This document shows positions 53,062 to 63,054 of a stretch of DNA of 64,000 nucleotides, in pieces. The stretch is from the NCBI GenBank assembly GCA_003666385.1, contig QPIN01000060.1, positions 25,685 through 89,684 on the forward strand. The letters run 5' to 3'. How positions within the stretch are numbered: position 1 is the first letter of the stretch; each line of letters starts with the position of its first letter. Both the position numbers and the translations under genes were made by a program. Under the pieces are notes generated by a model. That model saw only the letters and a list, made by a program, of their open reading frames with translations. It ran no database searches and was not told where the DNA came from. The DNA comes from Methylococcales symbiont of Hymedesmia sp. n. MRB-2018 (GTDB taxonomy: Bacteria; Pseudomonadota; Gammaproteobacteria; Methylococcales; Methylomonadaceae).

Positions 53062-53949
53062 TTATTCTATCTCAGAAAACCCTAAACTTTGCAATGCACG
53101 CTCATTGTTTGACCAGCTTTTTTTTATCTTAACCCAACACTGCAAATAAACCTTCTGGTCAATCAAATTTTCAATATCAATTCTGGCATCTGAGCCTATT
53201 TTTTTAAGCATTTCACCTTGTTTACCAATCACTATATTTTTTTGAGTACTGCGTTCAACCCAAATAATGGCATAGATTTTAGTAATATTTTGCTGTTCTT
53301 CATAGCGTTCAATTTCAACCGTAGTAGTATAAGGAAGCTCATCTCCTAGCCGTCTAGTTAACTTTTCTCTAACAATCTCAGCTGCCATAAAACGCATGGA
53401 ACGATCAGTCACCTGATCTTCTGGATATATCAAATTACTTTCAGGAAGCGTGTTCAATATACTCGTTTCTAACGCATCAAGATTTGTACTTTTTAAAGCA
53501 GATATAGGTAATATATCTTGAAATTGAAAGCACTTTTGAGCATCAGCAAAAAAAGCCAAAATCACATCTTTATTTTTTACTCTATCTAATTTATTAACAA
53601 CAAGAATAACAGGTAGCCCTGCACTTTCTAACTTACTAAGAATACGCTCATCATATTGATGCCAGGAAAAACCATCAAGTAACCAGACGATAACATCGAC
53701 ACCTGACATAGCACTATCGGCTGTTTTATTTAAGTATCGATTAAGTGCTTTCTTTTCAAGCTGGTGCATACCTGGAGTATCCATAAAAACAATCTGTCCA
53801 GATTCTGATGTCTTGATTCCTAAAATACGATGGCGTGTTGTTTGTGGCTTTCTTGAAGTAATACTAATTTTCTGACCCAACATATGATTCATTAATGTTG
53901 ATTTACCCACATTGGGTCGTCCAATTAAGGCAACATACCCACATTTCAT
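53062..53949 (-). CDS. era: GTPase Era
   Basis: Essential GTPase that assists 16S rRNA processing and 30S assembly. The 295-residue protein has GRPNVGKSTLMNHMLGQKIS, the switch region DTPGMHQ, NKLD-type NKLDRV and a C-terminal KH domain with VIGKQGEMLKKIGSDAR. It overlaps rnc by one base. Confidence 0.96.
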   Translation of the reverse strand: MKCGYVALIGRPNVGKSTLMNHMLGQKISITSRKPQTTRHRILGIKTSESGQIVFMDTPGMHQLEKKALNRYLNKTADSAMSGVDVIVWLLDGFSWHQYDERILSKLESAGLPVILVVNKLDRVKNKDVILAFFADAQKCFQFQDILPISALKSTNLDALETSILNTLPESNLIYPEDQVTDRSMRFMAAEIVREKLTRRLGDELPYTTTVEIERYEEQQNITKIYAIIWVERSTQKNIVIGKQGEMLKKIGSDARIDIENLIDQKVYLQCWVKIKKSWSNNERALQSLGFSEIE

Positions 53950-54629
53950 TATTTTTTTGCCTTAATGAGTTCTAACATTTTTTCTGCTGATCCCTGCTCA
54001 GCTTTTTTTCTTGAAACACCGCTTCCTGTTGTTGACTCACTCATAATCAGGGTTGTACATTGAATGTTAAAGGTTTGCGAATGTGCCGATCCTGTCATTT
54101 TTATCAATTCATAGTGAGGTAATTCAACTTTTTTTGACTGCATAAGCTCCTGTAATTCTGTCTTAGGATCTTTTTTATAACTGCTTAAATCTAATCTAGC
54201 CAATTTGTTAACAAAAATCGACAAAATCCAGTTTTTACTTGCTTCAATCCCTTGATCTTGAAGCAAAGCCCCCATAATCGCTTCCAATGCATCGGATAAA
54301 ATTGAATCGCGTCGATAACCACCACTCTTTAGTTCTCCCGAACCTAGAATCAAATAATCACCAATATTATGCTCTCTTGCTAACTCAGCTAAAGATGTTT
54401 GATTAACGAGATTAGATCTCAATCGACTTAAATCGCCTTCGTCTGCTTCAGGAAACATTTCATATAATTTATCTGCAATAACAAAACCTAAAATTGAATC
54501 CCCCAAGTATTCTAATCTTTCATTATTGTTTGACCCAATACTTCTGTGCGTTAGAGCCAAAGCAAAAATCTGGGGATGATTAAATACCAACCCCAGATTT
54601 TTAGCCAGTATTCCTGGTTTTCTTATCAT
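53949..54629 (-). CDS. rnc: Ribonuclease III
   Basis: Endonuclease for double-stranded RNA in rRNA processing. The 226-residue protein has the RNase III signature NERLEYLGDSILGFVIADKL, catalytic residues near DALEAIMGALL, and a C-terminal double-strand RNA-binding domain with TGSGVSRKKAEQGSAEKML. It heads the rnc-era-recO-pdxJ operon after lepB. Confidence 0.96.
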   Translation of the reverse strand: MIRKPGILAKNLGLVFNHPQIFALALTHRSIGSNNNERLEYLGDSILGFVIADKLYEMFPEADEGDLSRLRSNLVNQTSLAELAREHNIGDYLILGSGELKSGGYRRDSILSDALEAIMGALLQDQGIEASKNWILSIFVNKLARLDLSSYKKDPKTELQELMQSKKVELPHYELIKMTGSAHSQTFNIQCTTLIMSESTTGSGVSRKKAEQGSAEKMLELIKAKK

Positions 54630-54752
54630 TCATCTCCGCCAGTTTCAAATGAATCATAAAATTTAACAAGTACACAAAGTTAAACCTTTTTGATGTTTTT
54701 CTAAATGAATCATAGTTTTTCCAATAAATAATAGAATCTTGATAAGTTGAGA

Positions 54753-55529
54753 CTATTTTAGAATTGTTCCAATACGATCTAATCCGATTCCCTTATGCTG
54801 CCAATCCCAGCTCATCCAGATAAAGAATGCTTTTCCAACCAGGTTTCGTTCTGGAACTGTGCCCCAATAGCGGCTGTCATTACTACTATCCCTATTATCA
54901 CCCATGACAAAATAACGCCCTTCAGGCACAACAAAAACACCTTCCACTGACGACAGTCCTTGTTTAATTAAGATACCATGTGCCACTCCAGTAAGGTCTT
55001 CTATAAAATGCTCCGCACCCGTCATATTCTCTCCTTGCCCTACTCCATGATATTGACCTAATGACACCTGTTTTGCCAACCTCCCATTGATATAGATATT
55101 TTTATTGTAGTACGCAACTCTATCTCCAGGCAGCCCCACAACACGTTTTATATAGTCCACTTTAGGGTTTTTAGGGAATCTAAAAACAACGATATCACCT
55201 CTTTCAGGTTTCCCTATTTCTACTATTTTTGTATGCACTACGGGTAAGCGAATACCATAAGTAAATTTATTTACTAAAATAAAATCACCAATCAATAATG
55301 TAGGCATCATTGAACCCGAAGGAATACGAAATGGTTCTGCTACAAATGAACGTAAAAATAAAACTGCAAATAATACAGGGAAAAAACAATGTGCCGTTTC
55401 AATTAAAAAAGGCTCAGGTTTACCCTTAGCATCAATTTTTAAAATCTTTAAGAATAAAACATAGCCACCCCAGATAATCCCAGTAACAAGGCTTGCAGCG
55501 ACAAGAAAAAAAGAAAAATCGTAATCCAT
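54753..55529 (-). CDS. lepB: Signal peptidase I
   Basis: Inner-membrane serine protease that cleaves signal peptides. The 258-residue protein has two N-terminal spans (about 5-28 and 47-62), the catalytic S73 in IPSGSMMPTLLIGD and lysine K128 in DYIKRVVGLPGD, and the closing GDNRDSSNDSRYWGTVP. The lepA-lepB gap is widened to about 250 bases by repeat elements. Confidence 0.95.
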   Translation of the reverse strand: MDYDFSFFLVAASLVTGIIWGGYVLFLKILKIDAKGKPEPFLIETAHCFFPVLFAVLFLRSFVAEPFRIPSGSMMPTLLIGDFILVNKFTYGIRLPVVHTKIVEIGKPERGDIVVFRFPKNPKVDYIKRVVGLPGDRVAYYNKNIYINGRLAKQVSLGQYHGVGQGENMTGAEHFIEDLTGVAHGILIKQGLSSVEGVFVVPEGRYFVMGDNRDSSNDSRYWGTVPERNLVGKAFFIWMSWDWQHKGIGLDRIGTILK

Positions 55530-55560
55530 TTTATTGGTCAGTAATTAATTGAAAAGTTGT

Positions 55561-55781
55561 TATACCATTTTCAAGAATAAATGGTATTAGCTAACGTGCA
55601 ATAAATAAACACCCTGGCTTGCGCAGGATTTTTATTCATCTTTAAGGTGCAACGAAGGGAGCATAGCAAGCTATGTGACCGAAGTTGCAACGCCTAAGAT
55701 GGATAAAAAGAGCAACAAGACAGGCGGGTTATTTGTTGCCAGTTGTCTTAGAAGGTAGATAATCTGTAACTACTCAGTTAT
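55561..55781. repeat. Repeat cluster between lepA and lepB
   Basis: Three families in tandem: the 29-bp palindrome TATACCATTTTCAAGAATAA (from 55561), a full copy of the second family (55587-55750; left end AGCTAACGTGCAATAAATAA, right end GGCGGGTTATTTGTTGCC), and a 14-base stub TGTAACTACTCAG (about 55768-55781) that matches the outer end of the 157-bp family. The cluster separates genes that are adjacent in most relatives. Confidence 0.7.
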
Positions 55782-57577
55782 TCTTTATTAACCTGTAAAA
55801 CAGCAAGAAAAGCTTCTTGTGGAATTTCAATACTGCCCACTTGCTTCATCCGCTTTTTGCCCGCTTTTTGTTTTTCTAACAGTTTTTTCTTGCGTGAGAT
55901 ATCACCACCGTAACATTTAGCCGTCACATTTTTCCTCATCGCTTTAACCGTTGACCGAGCAATCACTTTTGAACCAATCGCGGCTTGAATAGCAACCTCG
56001 TACATTTGTCTTGGTATTAATTCTTTCATCTTCTCAACCAGATCACGTCCACGTGATTGACTTAAATCTTTATGCACAATCACTGATAAGGCATCTACTT
56101 TATCGCCATTAATTAAAACATCCAGTTTAACCAAGGGTGTTTCCATAAAACGTACAAACTCATAATCAAAAGAAGCATAACCACGACTGACAGATTTCAA
56201 GCGATCAAAAAAGTCTAAAACCACCTCACTCATGGGCAACTCATATTTTAATGTAACCTGTTTTCCCATGTATTGCATATTTTTTTGTACCCCACGTTTC
56301 TCAACGCACAAACCAATAACACTACCCAAATATTCTTGTGGCACTAAAATATTCGCTAAAATAATGGGTTCTCTTATCTCGGTAATCGTACCAATATCAG
56401 GTAATTTTGCAGGATTATCGACCATAATTAATTCACCCGAATGCACTTCAACTTCATATACAACCGTCGGTGCAGTAGTAATTAAATCAATATTATATTC
56501 ACGTTCTAAACGCTCCTGCACAATCTCCATATGTAGCATACCTAAAAAACCACAACGAAAACCAAAACCTAATGCTTGGGATGTTTCTGGTTCAAAACTA
56601 AGTGCCGCATCATTTAAGCGTAATTTATCCAGTGCTTCACGCATATTACCGTAGTCATCTGATCTCACGGGGTAAAGTCCAGCAAAAACTCTAGGTTGGA
56701 CAGTTTCAAAACCTGGCAACACTTCTGCCGCAGGATTATCTACCAAGGTAATCGTGTCACCTACAGGTGCGCCATAAATATCTTTTATTCCAGCGACAAG
56801 AAAACCAACTTCCCCTGTATTCAAAACCAGAGCCTCTTGTTCTTTAGGGGTAAATATGCCAATTTTTTCGGTTAAATACGCTTTCCCTGTAGACATCACC
56901 AGCAGTTTTTGTTTTTTCCGCAAACTACCGTTTACAATTTTCACCAACGAAACCACGCCTAAATAATTATCAAACCAAGAATCGATAATCAATGCTTGTA
57001 AGGGGGCGCTTTGATCGCCTGCAGGTGCAGGAAACAAATCAATCAACTGCTCTAAAACACCTTTTATTCCTATGCCTGTTTTGGCACTTATCTTTAACGC
57101 TTCACTTGCGTCTATACCAATGACATCTTCGATTTCTTCAATGACCCGTTCTGGCTCTGCTGAAGGCAGGTCTATTTTATTTAATACAGGAACAACTTCA
57201 AGGCCTTGCTCTATTGCCGCATAACAATTGGCTACACTTTGTGCTTCCACGCCCTGTGCTGCATCAACCACCAATAACGCACCTTCACAGGCAGCAAGAG
57301 AACGTGATACTTCGTATGAAAAATCCACATGACCTGGAGTATCGATAAAATTTAATTGATAAGTTTCACCATTTTTAGCCGTGTAATCAAGCGTGACACT
57401 TTGCGCCTTAATGGTAATGCCACGTTCTTTCTCAATATCCATGGAATCAAGAACCTGAGCCTCCATTTCTCGATCAGATAAGCCTCCACAAATTTGAATA
57501 AACCGATCAGCTAATGTTGATTTTCCATGATCTATATGGGCGATAATGGAGAAATTTCTTATATTCTTTTGTTCCAC
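55778..57577 (-). CDS. lepA: Elongation factor 4 (LepA)
   Basis: Translational GTPase that acts on the ribosome during initiation and stress. The 599-residue protein has [18 protein letters not shown], the [12 protein letters not shown] switch and [11 protein letters not shown], then domains II-IV and the LepA-specific C-terminal domain with [19 protein letters not shown]. Follows the degP gene by three bases. Confidence 0.97.
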   Translation of the reverse strand: MEQKNIRNFSIIAHIDHGKSTLADRFIQICGGLSDREMEAQVLDSMDIEKERGITIKAQSVTLDYTAKNGETYQLNFIDTPGHVDFSYEVSRSLAACEGALLVVDAAQGVEAQSVANCYAAIEQGLEVVPVLNKIDLPSAEPERVIEEIEDVIGIDASEALKISAKTGIGIKGVLEQLIDLFPAPAGDQSAPLQALIIDSWFDNYLGVVSLVKIVNGSLRKKQKLLVMSTGKAYLTEKIGIFTPKEQEALVLNTGEVGFLVAGIKDIYGAPVGDTITLVDNPAAEVLPGFETVQPRVFAGLYPVRSDDYGNMREALDKLRLNDAALSFEPETSQALGFGFRCGFLGMLHMEIVQERLEREYNIDLITTAPTVVYEVEVHSGELIMVDNPAKLPDIGTITEIREPIILANILVPQEYLGSVIGLCVEKRGVQKNMQYMGKQVTLKYELPMSEVVLDFFDRLKSVSRGYASFDYEFVRFMETPLVKLDVLINGDKVDALSVIVHKDLSQSRGRDLVEKMKELIPRQMYEVAIQAAIGSKVIARSTVKAMRKNVTAKCYGGDISRKKKLLEKQKAGKKRMKQVGSIEIPQEAFLAVLQVNKE

Positions 57578-57580
57578 AGT

Positions 57581-58975
57581 TTATTTGTCTATTTTTAGAG
57601 CTAAAAAGATAGGGTCGCCTCCACGTTGAATTAAAATAGCAATGGATTGGTTTAATGGCAGACTGGTCACTATTCTATCAAAATCAGTAACATCACGAAC
57701 GACATTATTCTGAATTCTTAAAATAATATCCCCTTGTTGAATTCCAGCATTTAAAGCGGGTCCTTGCCCCAAACTTTGGACTAACACACCTTGTTTAGTT
57801 AAATTGCTTTTCTTGGCTTGTTCTGTAGTCAATGTTGTTACCACAATGGCGAGTTGATTAATTTCTTTTTTTGGCTCTATTGAAGATGCCAAGGTTGATT
57901 CATCAGCTAATAAGCCAATCACAACCTTTATAGTTTTTTTCTTGCCTTGTCTGATAACTTTAACTTTAATTTTTTCTCCAATAGGTGTAATGCCAACTAT
58001 AGGAGGTAATTCACCCGAGGTATGAATTTCATTTCCATCAAATTCAACAATAACATCACCAATTTGAAACCCTGCTTTTTCTGATGGACTATCTGTAATC
58101 ACTCTTGAGACTAATGCACCATAAGGTTTATCCATATTAAAAGATTCTGCTAACTCTCTGGTCACATCTTGAATCTGAACACCTAGCCAGCCTCTTGATA
58201 CTGCCCCTTTGGTTTTTAACTGTTCTACAACATTCATTGCCACATCAATCGGAATAGCGAAAGATAACCCCATATACCCTCCCGAACGACTATAAATTTG
58301 TGAGTTAACACCAATGACCTCACCATTCATATTAAAAAGTGGTCCGCCTGAATTGCCAGGATTAATTGCTACATCTGTCTGAATAAAAGGAACATAATTC
58401 CCTCTTGGTAAACTCCGACCTTTGGCACTAACAATACCCGCAGTTACTGATTGCTCAAAGCCAAAGGGTGAACCAATCGCTAATACCCATTCACCCACTT
58501 GTAATTGCTTCGATGAGCCTTTGCTCACAACGGGTAAGTTCTGAGCTTCAACTTTTAGTAAAGCAATATCAGTTCTTTCGTCTGAACCGATTAATTTTGC
58601 AATTAATTGCCGTCTATCTTTGAGTTTAACAATAATCTCATCCGCATCCTTAACTACATGATGATTCGTTAAAACATAACCATCCTGTGAAATAATAAAG
58701 CCCGAGCCTAAAGATTTAGCATCTCTAGGTTCAAATCCTCTGCCAGGTTGTTTAAAAAAATGACGGAATAACTCTTCCATCTGTGGAGGAACACCTTCAG
58801 GTAAGTTATGACCATCAAGATGTTTAGTTAAATCAACTGCTTTTTGAGTGGTACTGATATTAACGACAGCATCACCCTTTTCCTTAACCATAGAAGTAAA
58901 GTCTGGCAATTGAGCCAAAGCAGATGCTGAAATAATGAGCAGACTTAAAAATACAAAAAAACGATATTTGAGCAT
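57581..58975 (-). CDS. degP: Periplasmic serine protease DegP/MucD
   Basis: Chaperone-protease of the envelope stress system. Counting from ATG 58975, residues 1-21 form a signal peptide ending in ALA, the catalytic triad is H106 (NHHVV), D136 (RTDIALL) and S209 (GNSGG), and two PDZ domains follow (about 270-355 and 385-460). I chose ATG 58975, preceded by ACGGAG; an upstream ATG at 58990 would add five residues. It belongs to the MucD type found downstream of the rpoE-rseA-rseB genes and links to RpoE-controlled quality control. Confidence 0.94.
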   Translation of the reverse strand: MLKYRFFVFLSLLIISASALAQLPDFTSMVKEKGDAVVNISTTQKAVDLTKHLDGHNLPEGVPPQMEELFRHFFKQPGRGFEPRDAKSLGSGFIISQDGYVLTNHHVVKDADEIIVKLKDRRQLIAKLIGSDERTDIALLKVEAQNLPVVSKGSSKQLQVGEWVLAIGSPFGFEQSVTAGIVSAKGRSLPRGNYVPFIQTDVAINPGNSGGPLFNMNGEVIGVNSQIYSRSGGYMGLSFAIPIDVAMNVVEQLKTKGAVSRGWLGVQIQDVTRELAESFNMDKPYGALVSRVITDSPSEKAGFQIGDVIVEFDGNEIHTSGELPPIVGITPIGEKIKVKVIRQGKKKTIKVVIGLLADESTLASSIEPKKEINQLAIVVTTLTTEQAKKSNLTKQGVLVQSLGQGPALNAGIQQGDIILRIQNNVVRDVTDFDRIVTSLPLNQSIAILIQRGGDPIFLALKIDK

Positions 58976-59048
58976 ACAATCTCCGTTCATACTCTAAAAA
59001 GGTAAAAATTTACTAAAAAAATAAAAGGGTAGTACAAATATAGAGGTT

Positions 59049-59989
59049 TTACTGAAAAGTAATTCCTTGAGCAATTTCTTCAACTGCCTTGACAGGCACA
59101 TCACCCATAGCAGTAATTTGATAGTCTTCAGCAATACGAGTAAAGGAGTTAACCGACCCTAAAGTCTGTATGCCTAACTGAGTATCATCAGACTTAAATT
59201 CTCTATAAACTGAAACAGAAGAAAAGCCATCACTTAATAATAAATGATCCACCTTTTCATCTGAACTCCCCGTGTCCATTCGGGTAAAAAATACCATCTG
59301 GAAGCCAATAGGTTGCTTATCTAAAATAAAATCAGTTTTTCCTAGTGTGACAGTTTCTTGCAAATGAATATGTGTAATATTGGCATCATCTAGGTTTTTT
59401 CCTACTTTTACAAATTTCAGCTTATCAACAACCCGAATATCTGTATACACAACTTGCTCCAGAGTTTCTCCCAATAAGTTATAAACTTCTACTTTTAAAG
59501 GTAAAAAATGCTCCCTGTCTATCCAAATTTTTCTCGGGTAGCGGTATTGATCTATTGGTTTAATAAACACCGTTTGAGAAGATCGCATAGCAACAGATTC
59601 TTCTTCTCCCAAAGAATAGCGATAGATAGTATTTAAAGCAGAGAAATCTATCGGCAAATCAACGATAAATGATTGGCTGACCGGACGATGATTAACAATC
59701 ATTTTTTTGCTTTTGTTAAAGATGCAACTAATAGTTCCTGCATCTCTTATGACTTCACGCATCGGAGAATTTAATGATAACAACCTTTCTTGTTCTGTTT
59801 TTTGATCTACTGCATGTGAATATTTCATGGTGTCAAGACGACCGTTCTTAAAAAAAGCAACAGTACCTTGATAGTTAAGTGTTTTCATTGATAGAGACAT
59901 TTTCTGCAACCATTGCTCTGCACTTGACTCAGAATCAATCGCTAAAACACTAAAAACGGGTAAAAAAAAATAAGTAATAAACGAAGCAT
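59049..59989 (-). pseudogene. rseB: Sigma-E regulator RseB/MucB with a one-base frameshift in the signal peptide
   Basis: RseB binds RseA in the periplasm and blocks its proteolysis until mislocalised lipids or LPS are sensed. The downstream frame (286 residues from 59909) has the MucB pattern LNYQGTVAFFKNGRLDTMKY and a C-terminal regulatory domain, but no signal peptide. An ATG at 59989 begins MLRLLLIFF, and adding one T to a run of nine (complement of 59962-59970) makes LLIFFLPVFSVLAIDSESSA, a signal peptide that joins the main frame. As written, the exported form is not made. The cause may be a slippage-switch, real decay or an assembly error in the homopolymer. Repaired length is about 313 residues, normal for RseB. 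Confidence 0.8.
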
Positions 59990-59997
59990 CAGATTAA

Positions 59998-60528
59998 TTA
60001 TTGTTGAGAGAAATTGGCCACCTGTGCAAGCGGTTGGTAGTTCAATGAACCATGTGTGTATATATCATCACTATGCGCCTGAAGATAAGCCTTAAAGCGT
60101 TCATGTTGAGATGATTTTGCCGTTTTTATAACACCCCCTTCAATGCTTTTATTTTTTACCAGTATTTGAGGTGCTTGAATACCTGTGACATTTATTTGCT
60201 GAGAAACAACAACCGCGATGATAGCAAAGGATGCCGCCATAGCAACGGATGCTTTTGACCAAAAACCAAACGATCTCAATTTAATACTTCGTCTGGGTAA
60301 AAAATGATAAGGTTCCTGTTTAATTTCTTGACTCACTTTATCTAAAAAACCAACATCTGCTATCAAAACATCTTCCCCACTCAATAAATGACTCACCGCG
60401 TGATATCGGTTCATTGTATTTTTTAACTGTGGTTGTTGCTTGATTTTTAACAAAAAATCATCTAGCTCAGTATGATCGAATTCATCATCCAAAAACCGAG
60501 ATATTTTTTGATTCATTTCTTTATTCAT
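59998..60528 (-). CDS. rseA: Anti-sigma factor RseA/MucA
   Basis: Inner-membrane anti-sigma factor for RpoE. The 176-residue protein has the cytoplasmic RseA N-domain (MNQKISRFLDDEFDHTELDD, about 5-80), one span (about 92-110) and a short periplasmic tail that RseB and DegS-type proteases contact. It lies between rpoE and rseB in the usual order. Sequence similarity outside the N-domain is low, as is common. Confidence 0.88.
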   Translation of the reverse strand: MNKEMNQKISRFLDDEFDHTELDDFLLKIKQQPQLKNTMNRYHAVSHLLSGEDVLIADVGFLDKVSQEIKQEPYHFLPRRSIKLRSFGFWSKASVAMAASFAIIAVVVSQQINVTGIQAPQILVKNKSIEGGVIKTAKSSQHERFKAYLQAHSDDIYTHGSLNYQPLAQVANFSQQ

Positions 60529-60540
60529 TTATGGTTGCCT

Positions 60541-61131
60541 CTAATCGAGCAAAGGGTTTAATTTTTTATCAATGGCTTCGCGCGCTCTAAAAATACGAGA
60601 GCGTACTGTACCGACTGGACATTCCATTATTTGGGCTATTTCTTCATAACTCATCCCTTCAAATTCTCTCAACATAATTGCATTTTTCATTTCCTCGGGT
60701 AATTTTTCAATTGCAGATTTAATGACAGCCACAATCTCATCATTCATTAATAAATGCTCAGGCGTGTCCATACCTTTCAGTTGCGGTGCATTCCCAACTT
60801 GTTCTGCATCCTGAATATCAACCTGATAATCTGAATAACGTCTGCTACGAGACACTAAATAATTTTTAGCGGTATTAATGGCTATTCGATATAACCAAGT
60901 ATAGAAAGCACTATCTCCCCTAAAATTCCCTAATGCACGATAAGCCTTTATGAAAGCCTCTTGCGCAACATCTTGTGCCTCACTAGGATCTTTAACATAG
61001 CGATTAACTAACTGAATAATACGGTGTTGGTATTTAATGACCAGAAGGTCAAACGCCGACTTATCACCTTGCTGTACCCTACGCACCAAGTCTTTATCAA
61101 GTTCTGTATTATTGTTAGATTGTTCTTTCAC
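60541..61131 (-). CDS. rpoE: Envelope-stress sigma factor RpoE/AlgU
   Basis: ECF sigma factor of 196 residues. Region 2 shows VQQGDKSAFDLLVIKYQHRI and DVAQEAFIKAYRALGNFRG, region 4 LPEEMKNAIMLREFEGMSYE and CPVGTVRSRIFRAREA. The start is GTG 61131. A sequence GAACTA-16-TCCACA upstream (around 61141-61171 on the minus strand) is a weak match to an RpoE-type promoter (GAACTT-16-TCTGA) and suggests autoregulation; this is tentative. It heads the rpoE-rseA-rseB-degP unit, divergent from nadB. Confidence 0.95.
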   Translation of the reverse strand: MKEQSNNNTELDKDLVRRVQQGDKSAFDLLVIKYQHRIIQLVNRYVKDPSEAQDVAQEAFIKAYRALGNFRGDSAFYTWLYRIAINTAKNYLVSRSRRYSDYQVDIQDAEQVGNAPQLKGMDTPEHLLMNDEIVAVIKSAIEKLPEEMKNAIMLREFEGMSYEEIAQIMECPVGTVRSRIFRAREAIDKKLNPLLD

Positions 61132-61263
61132 AGTTTTAAATAATGATTGTGTGGACAGGATTAAACATCATTAGTTCTAATAACACAAAAAAATTGCTTT
61201 CATGGTAGTATTTAAAAGCAGTTTCACTGCACAAATTTTCTCTATTATTGTTTATATTTCATA

Positions 61264-62868
61264 ATGACTGAAATACTCACTTATGATGTTCTTGTCATTG
61301 GCAGTGGCTGTGCAGGTCTTAGTTTAGCATCAAGACTCGCCGATCAAGCTCAAATTCTAGTGCTATCAAAAGTTTCATTATCGTCGGGCAGCACATATCA
61401 TGCTCAAGGGGGTATTTCAGCAGTCCTTGATGCTGATGACTCTATTGAATCTCATATTCAGGACACCTTAACTGTGGGTGCTGGTTTATGCGACTTAGAT
61501 ACGGTTATGGTGACTGTTGAAAATGCCAAAAAAAATATTGAATGGTTAAAAGATCAGGGAGTTAAGTTCACCGAACAACAATCAGACGATGGCACCAAAT
61601 CACTGCATTTAAACCGTGAAGGTGGACATTCTCATCGTCGTATCGTGCATGTAGCGGATACAACGGGTAAAGCGGTTTCCCAATCGTTAATTGATAACGC
61701 CAAGGCACACCCCAACATTACTTTACTCGAAAATCACAATGCCATTGATCTCATTGTCAATAACAACGAATCAAGGCAGCGTATTCAAGGTGCATATTTA
61801 TTAAACACGGTTAATAATCAGGTAAAATCTATTACTGCCAAAATTGTTGTATTAGCAACAGGTGGAGCCAGTAAAGTTTATCTTTATTCAACAAACCCAG
61901 ATATCTCTACAGGTGATGGTATTGCTTTAGCCTGGCGTGCAGGATGCCAAATAAGCAATATGGAATTCATGCAATTTCATCCCACCTGCCTATTTCATCC
62001 AGAAGAAAGATCATTTCTAATCAGTGAAGCTGTTCGTGGAGAAGGTGCCAAATTAATTTTGCCCGATGGAACACGGTTTATGCAAAAATATCATCCACAA
62101 CAGGAGTTAGCACCCAGAGATATCGTTGCCAGAGCAATTGATAATGAAATTAAAAAGCACGGTATTGATTGTGTATTTCTTGATATTAGTCAGCAATCGC
62201 CAGAATTCATCCAGCAACATTTTCCTAATATTTATCAACGTTGCCTAGCATTGGGTATAGATATTACCAGACAAGCTATTCCAGTGGTACCTGCAGCTCA
62301 TTACACCTGTGGAGGTGTAGTCACTAACCTTCAGGCTCAAACCAATATATCAGGACTTTATGCTATTGGTGAAGTGGCTTGCACTGGTCTACATGGTGCC
62401 AATAGAATAGCCAGCAACTCTCTATTAGAATGTCTAGTATTTGCAGAAATTGCCGCTAATAATATTGCCCAACAACTGTTATCTATATCCACCCCAGACC
62501 TTGCTCCAAAATGGGATAACTCACTGGTCAGTGAATCTGATGAAGAGGTTGTGGTAGCTCATAACTGGGATGAATTACGCCAATTTATGTGGGATTATGT
62601 GGGTATTGTTCGCACTGATAAACGTCTGAGTCGAGCCATGCATCGACTAGAAATTCTTAAGCAAGAGATTGCAGAGTATTATGCTAATTTTCATGTAACC
62701 AGCGACTTATTAGAACTTAGAAACCTAGTTATTGTTGCTGAATTAATTATTCGCTGTGCGCAAAGCCGTAAAGAAAGTAGAGGTCTACACTACACCAAAG
62801 ATTACCCAGAAACTGATCATACGAAAAACCCAGAAAATACCATTTTGAATCCTATAAACAAAGCATAA
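61264..62868 (+). CDS. nadB: L-aspartate oxidase NadB
   Basis: First enzyme of de novo NAD synthesis, oxidising L-aspartate to iminoaspartate with FAD. The 534-residue protein has the FAD-binding VIGSGCAGLSLASRLA, STYHAQGGISAVLD, NREGGHSHRRIVH and the substrate-binding AAHYTCGGVVTN with GANRIASNSLLECLVF. It is divergent from rpoE, as in most gammaproteobacteria. Confidence 0.96.
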   Translation: MTEILTYDVLVIGSGCAGLSLASRLADQAQILVLSKVSLSSGSTYHAQGGISAVLDADDSIESHIQDTLTVGAGLCDLDTVMVTVENAKKNIEWLKDQGVKFTEQQSDDGTKSLHLNREGGHSHRRIVHVADTTGKAVSQSLIDNAKAHPNITLLENHNAIDLIVNNNESRQRIQGAYLLNTVNNQVKSITAKIVVLATGGASKVYLYSTNPDISTGDGIALAWRAGCQISNMEFMQFHPTCLFHPEERSFLISEAVRGEGAKLILPDGTRFMQKYHPQQELAPRDIVARAIDNEIKKHGIDCVFLDISQQSPEFIQQHFPNIYQRCLALGIDITRQAIPVVPAAHYTCGGVVTNLQAQTNISGLYAIGEVACTGLHGANRIASNSLLECLVFAEIAANNIAQQLLSISTPDLAPKWDNSLVSESDEEVVVAHNWDELRQFMWDYVGIVRTDKRLSRAMHRLEILKQEIAEYYANFHVTSDLLELRNLVIVAELIIRCAQSRKESRGLHYTKDYPETDHTKNPENTILNPINKA

Positions 62869-62994
62869 TTTCATTATCTTTCAATAAAGGTTCAGTTAGT
62901 ACACAAGCCTAGTATTAATCCTTGGCCCCAGCTTTTATCAATTGACTTAGTGTCAATACAGTTTTTTTTGTAATTACTGCACCAAAGCCCTTAA

Positions 62995-63023
62995 AAAAAT
63001 GAGGACGTTTTGTCCTCATTTTT
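62995..63023. terminator. Bidirectional rho-independent terminator
   Basis: AAAAATGAGGAC, loop GTTTT, GTCCTCATTTTT: a 12-base perfect stem with A and T flanks. It lies between the convergent nadB and autotransporter-type genes and can end both. Confidence 0.9.
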
Positions 63024-63054
63024 CCTTTTTCCTTGGCTCTTTGTTATTTACTCA

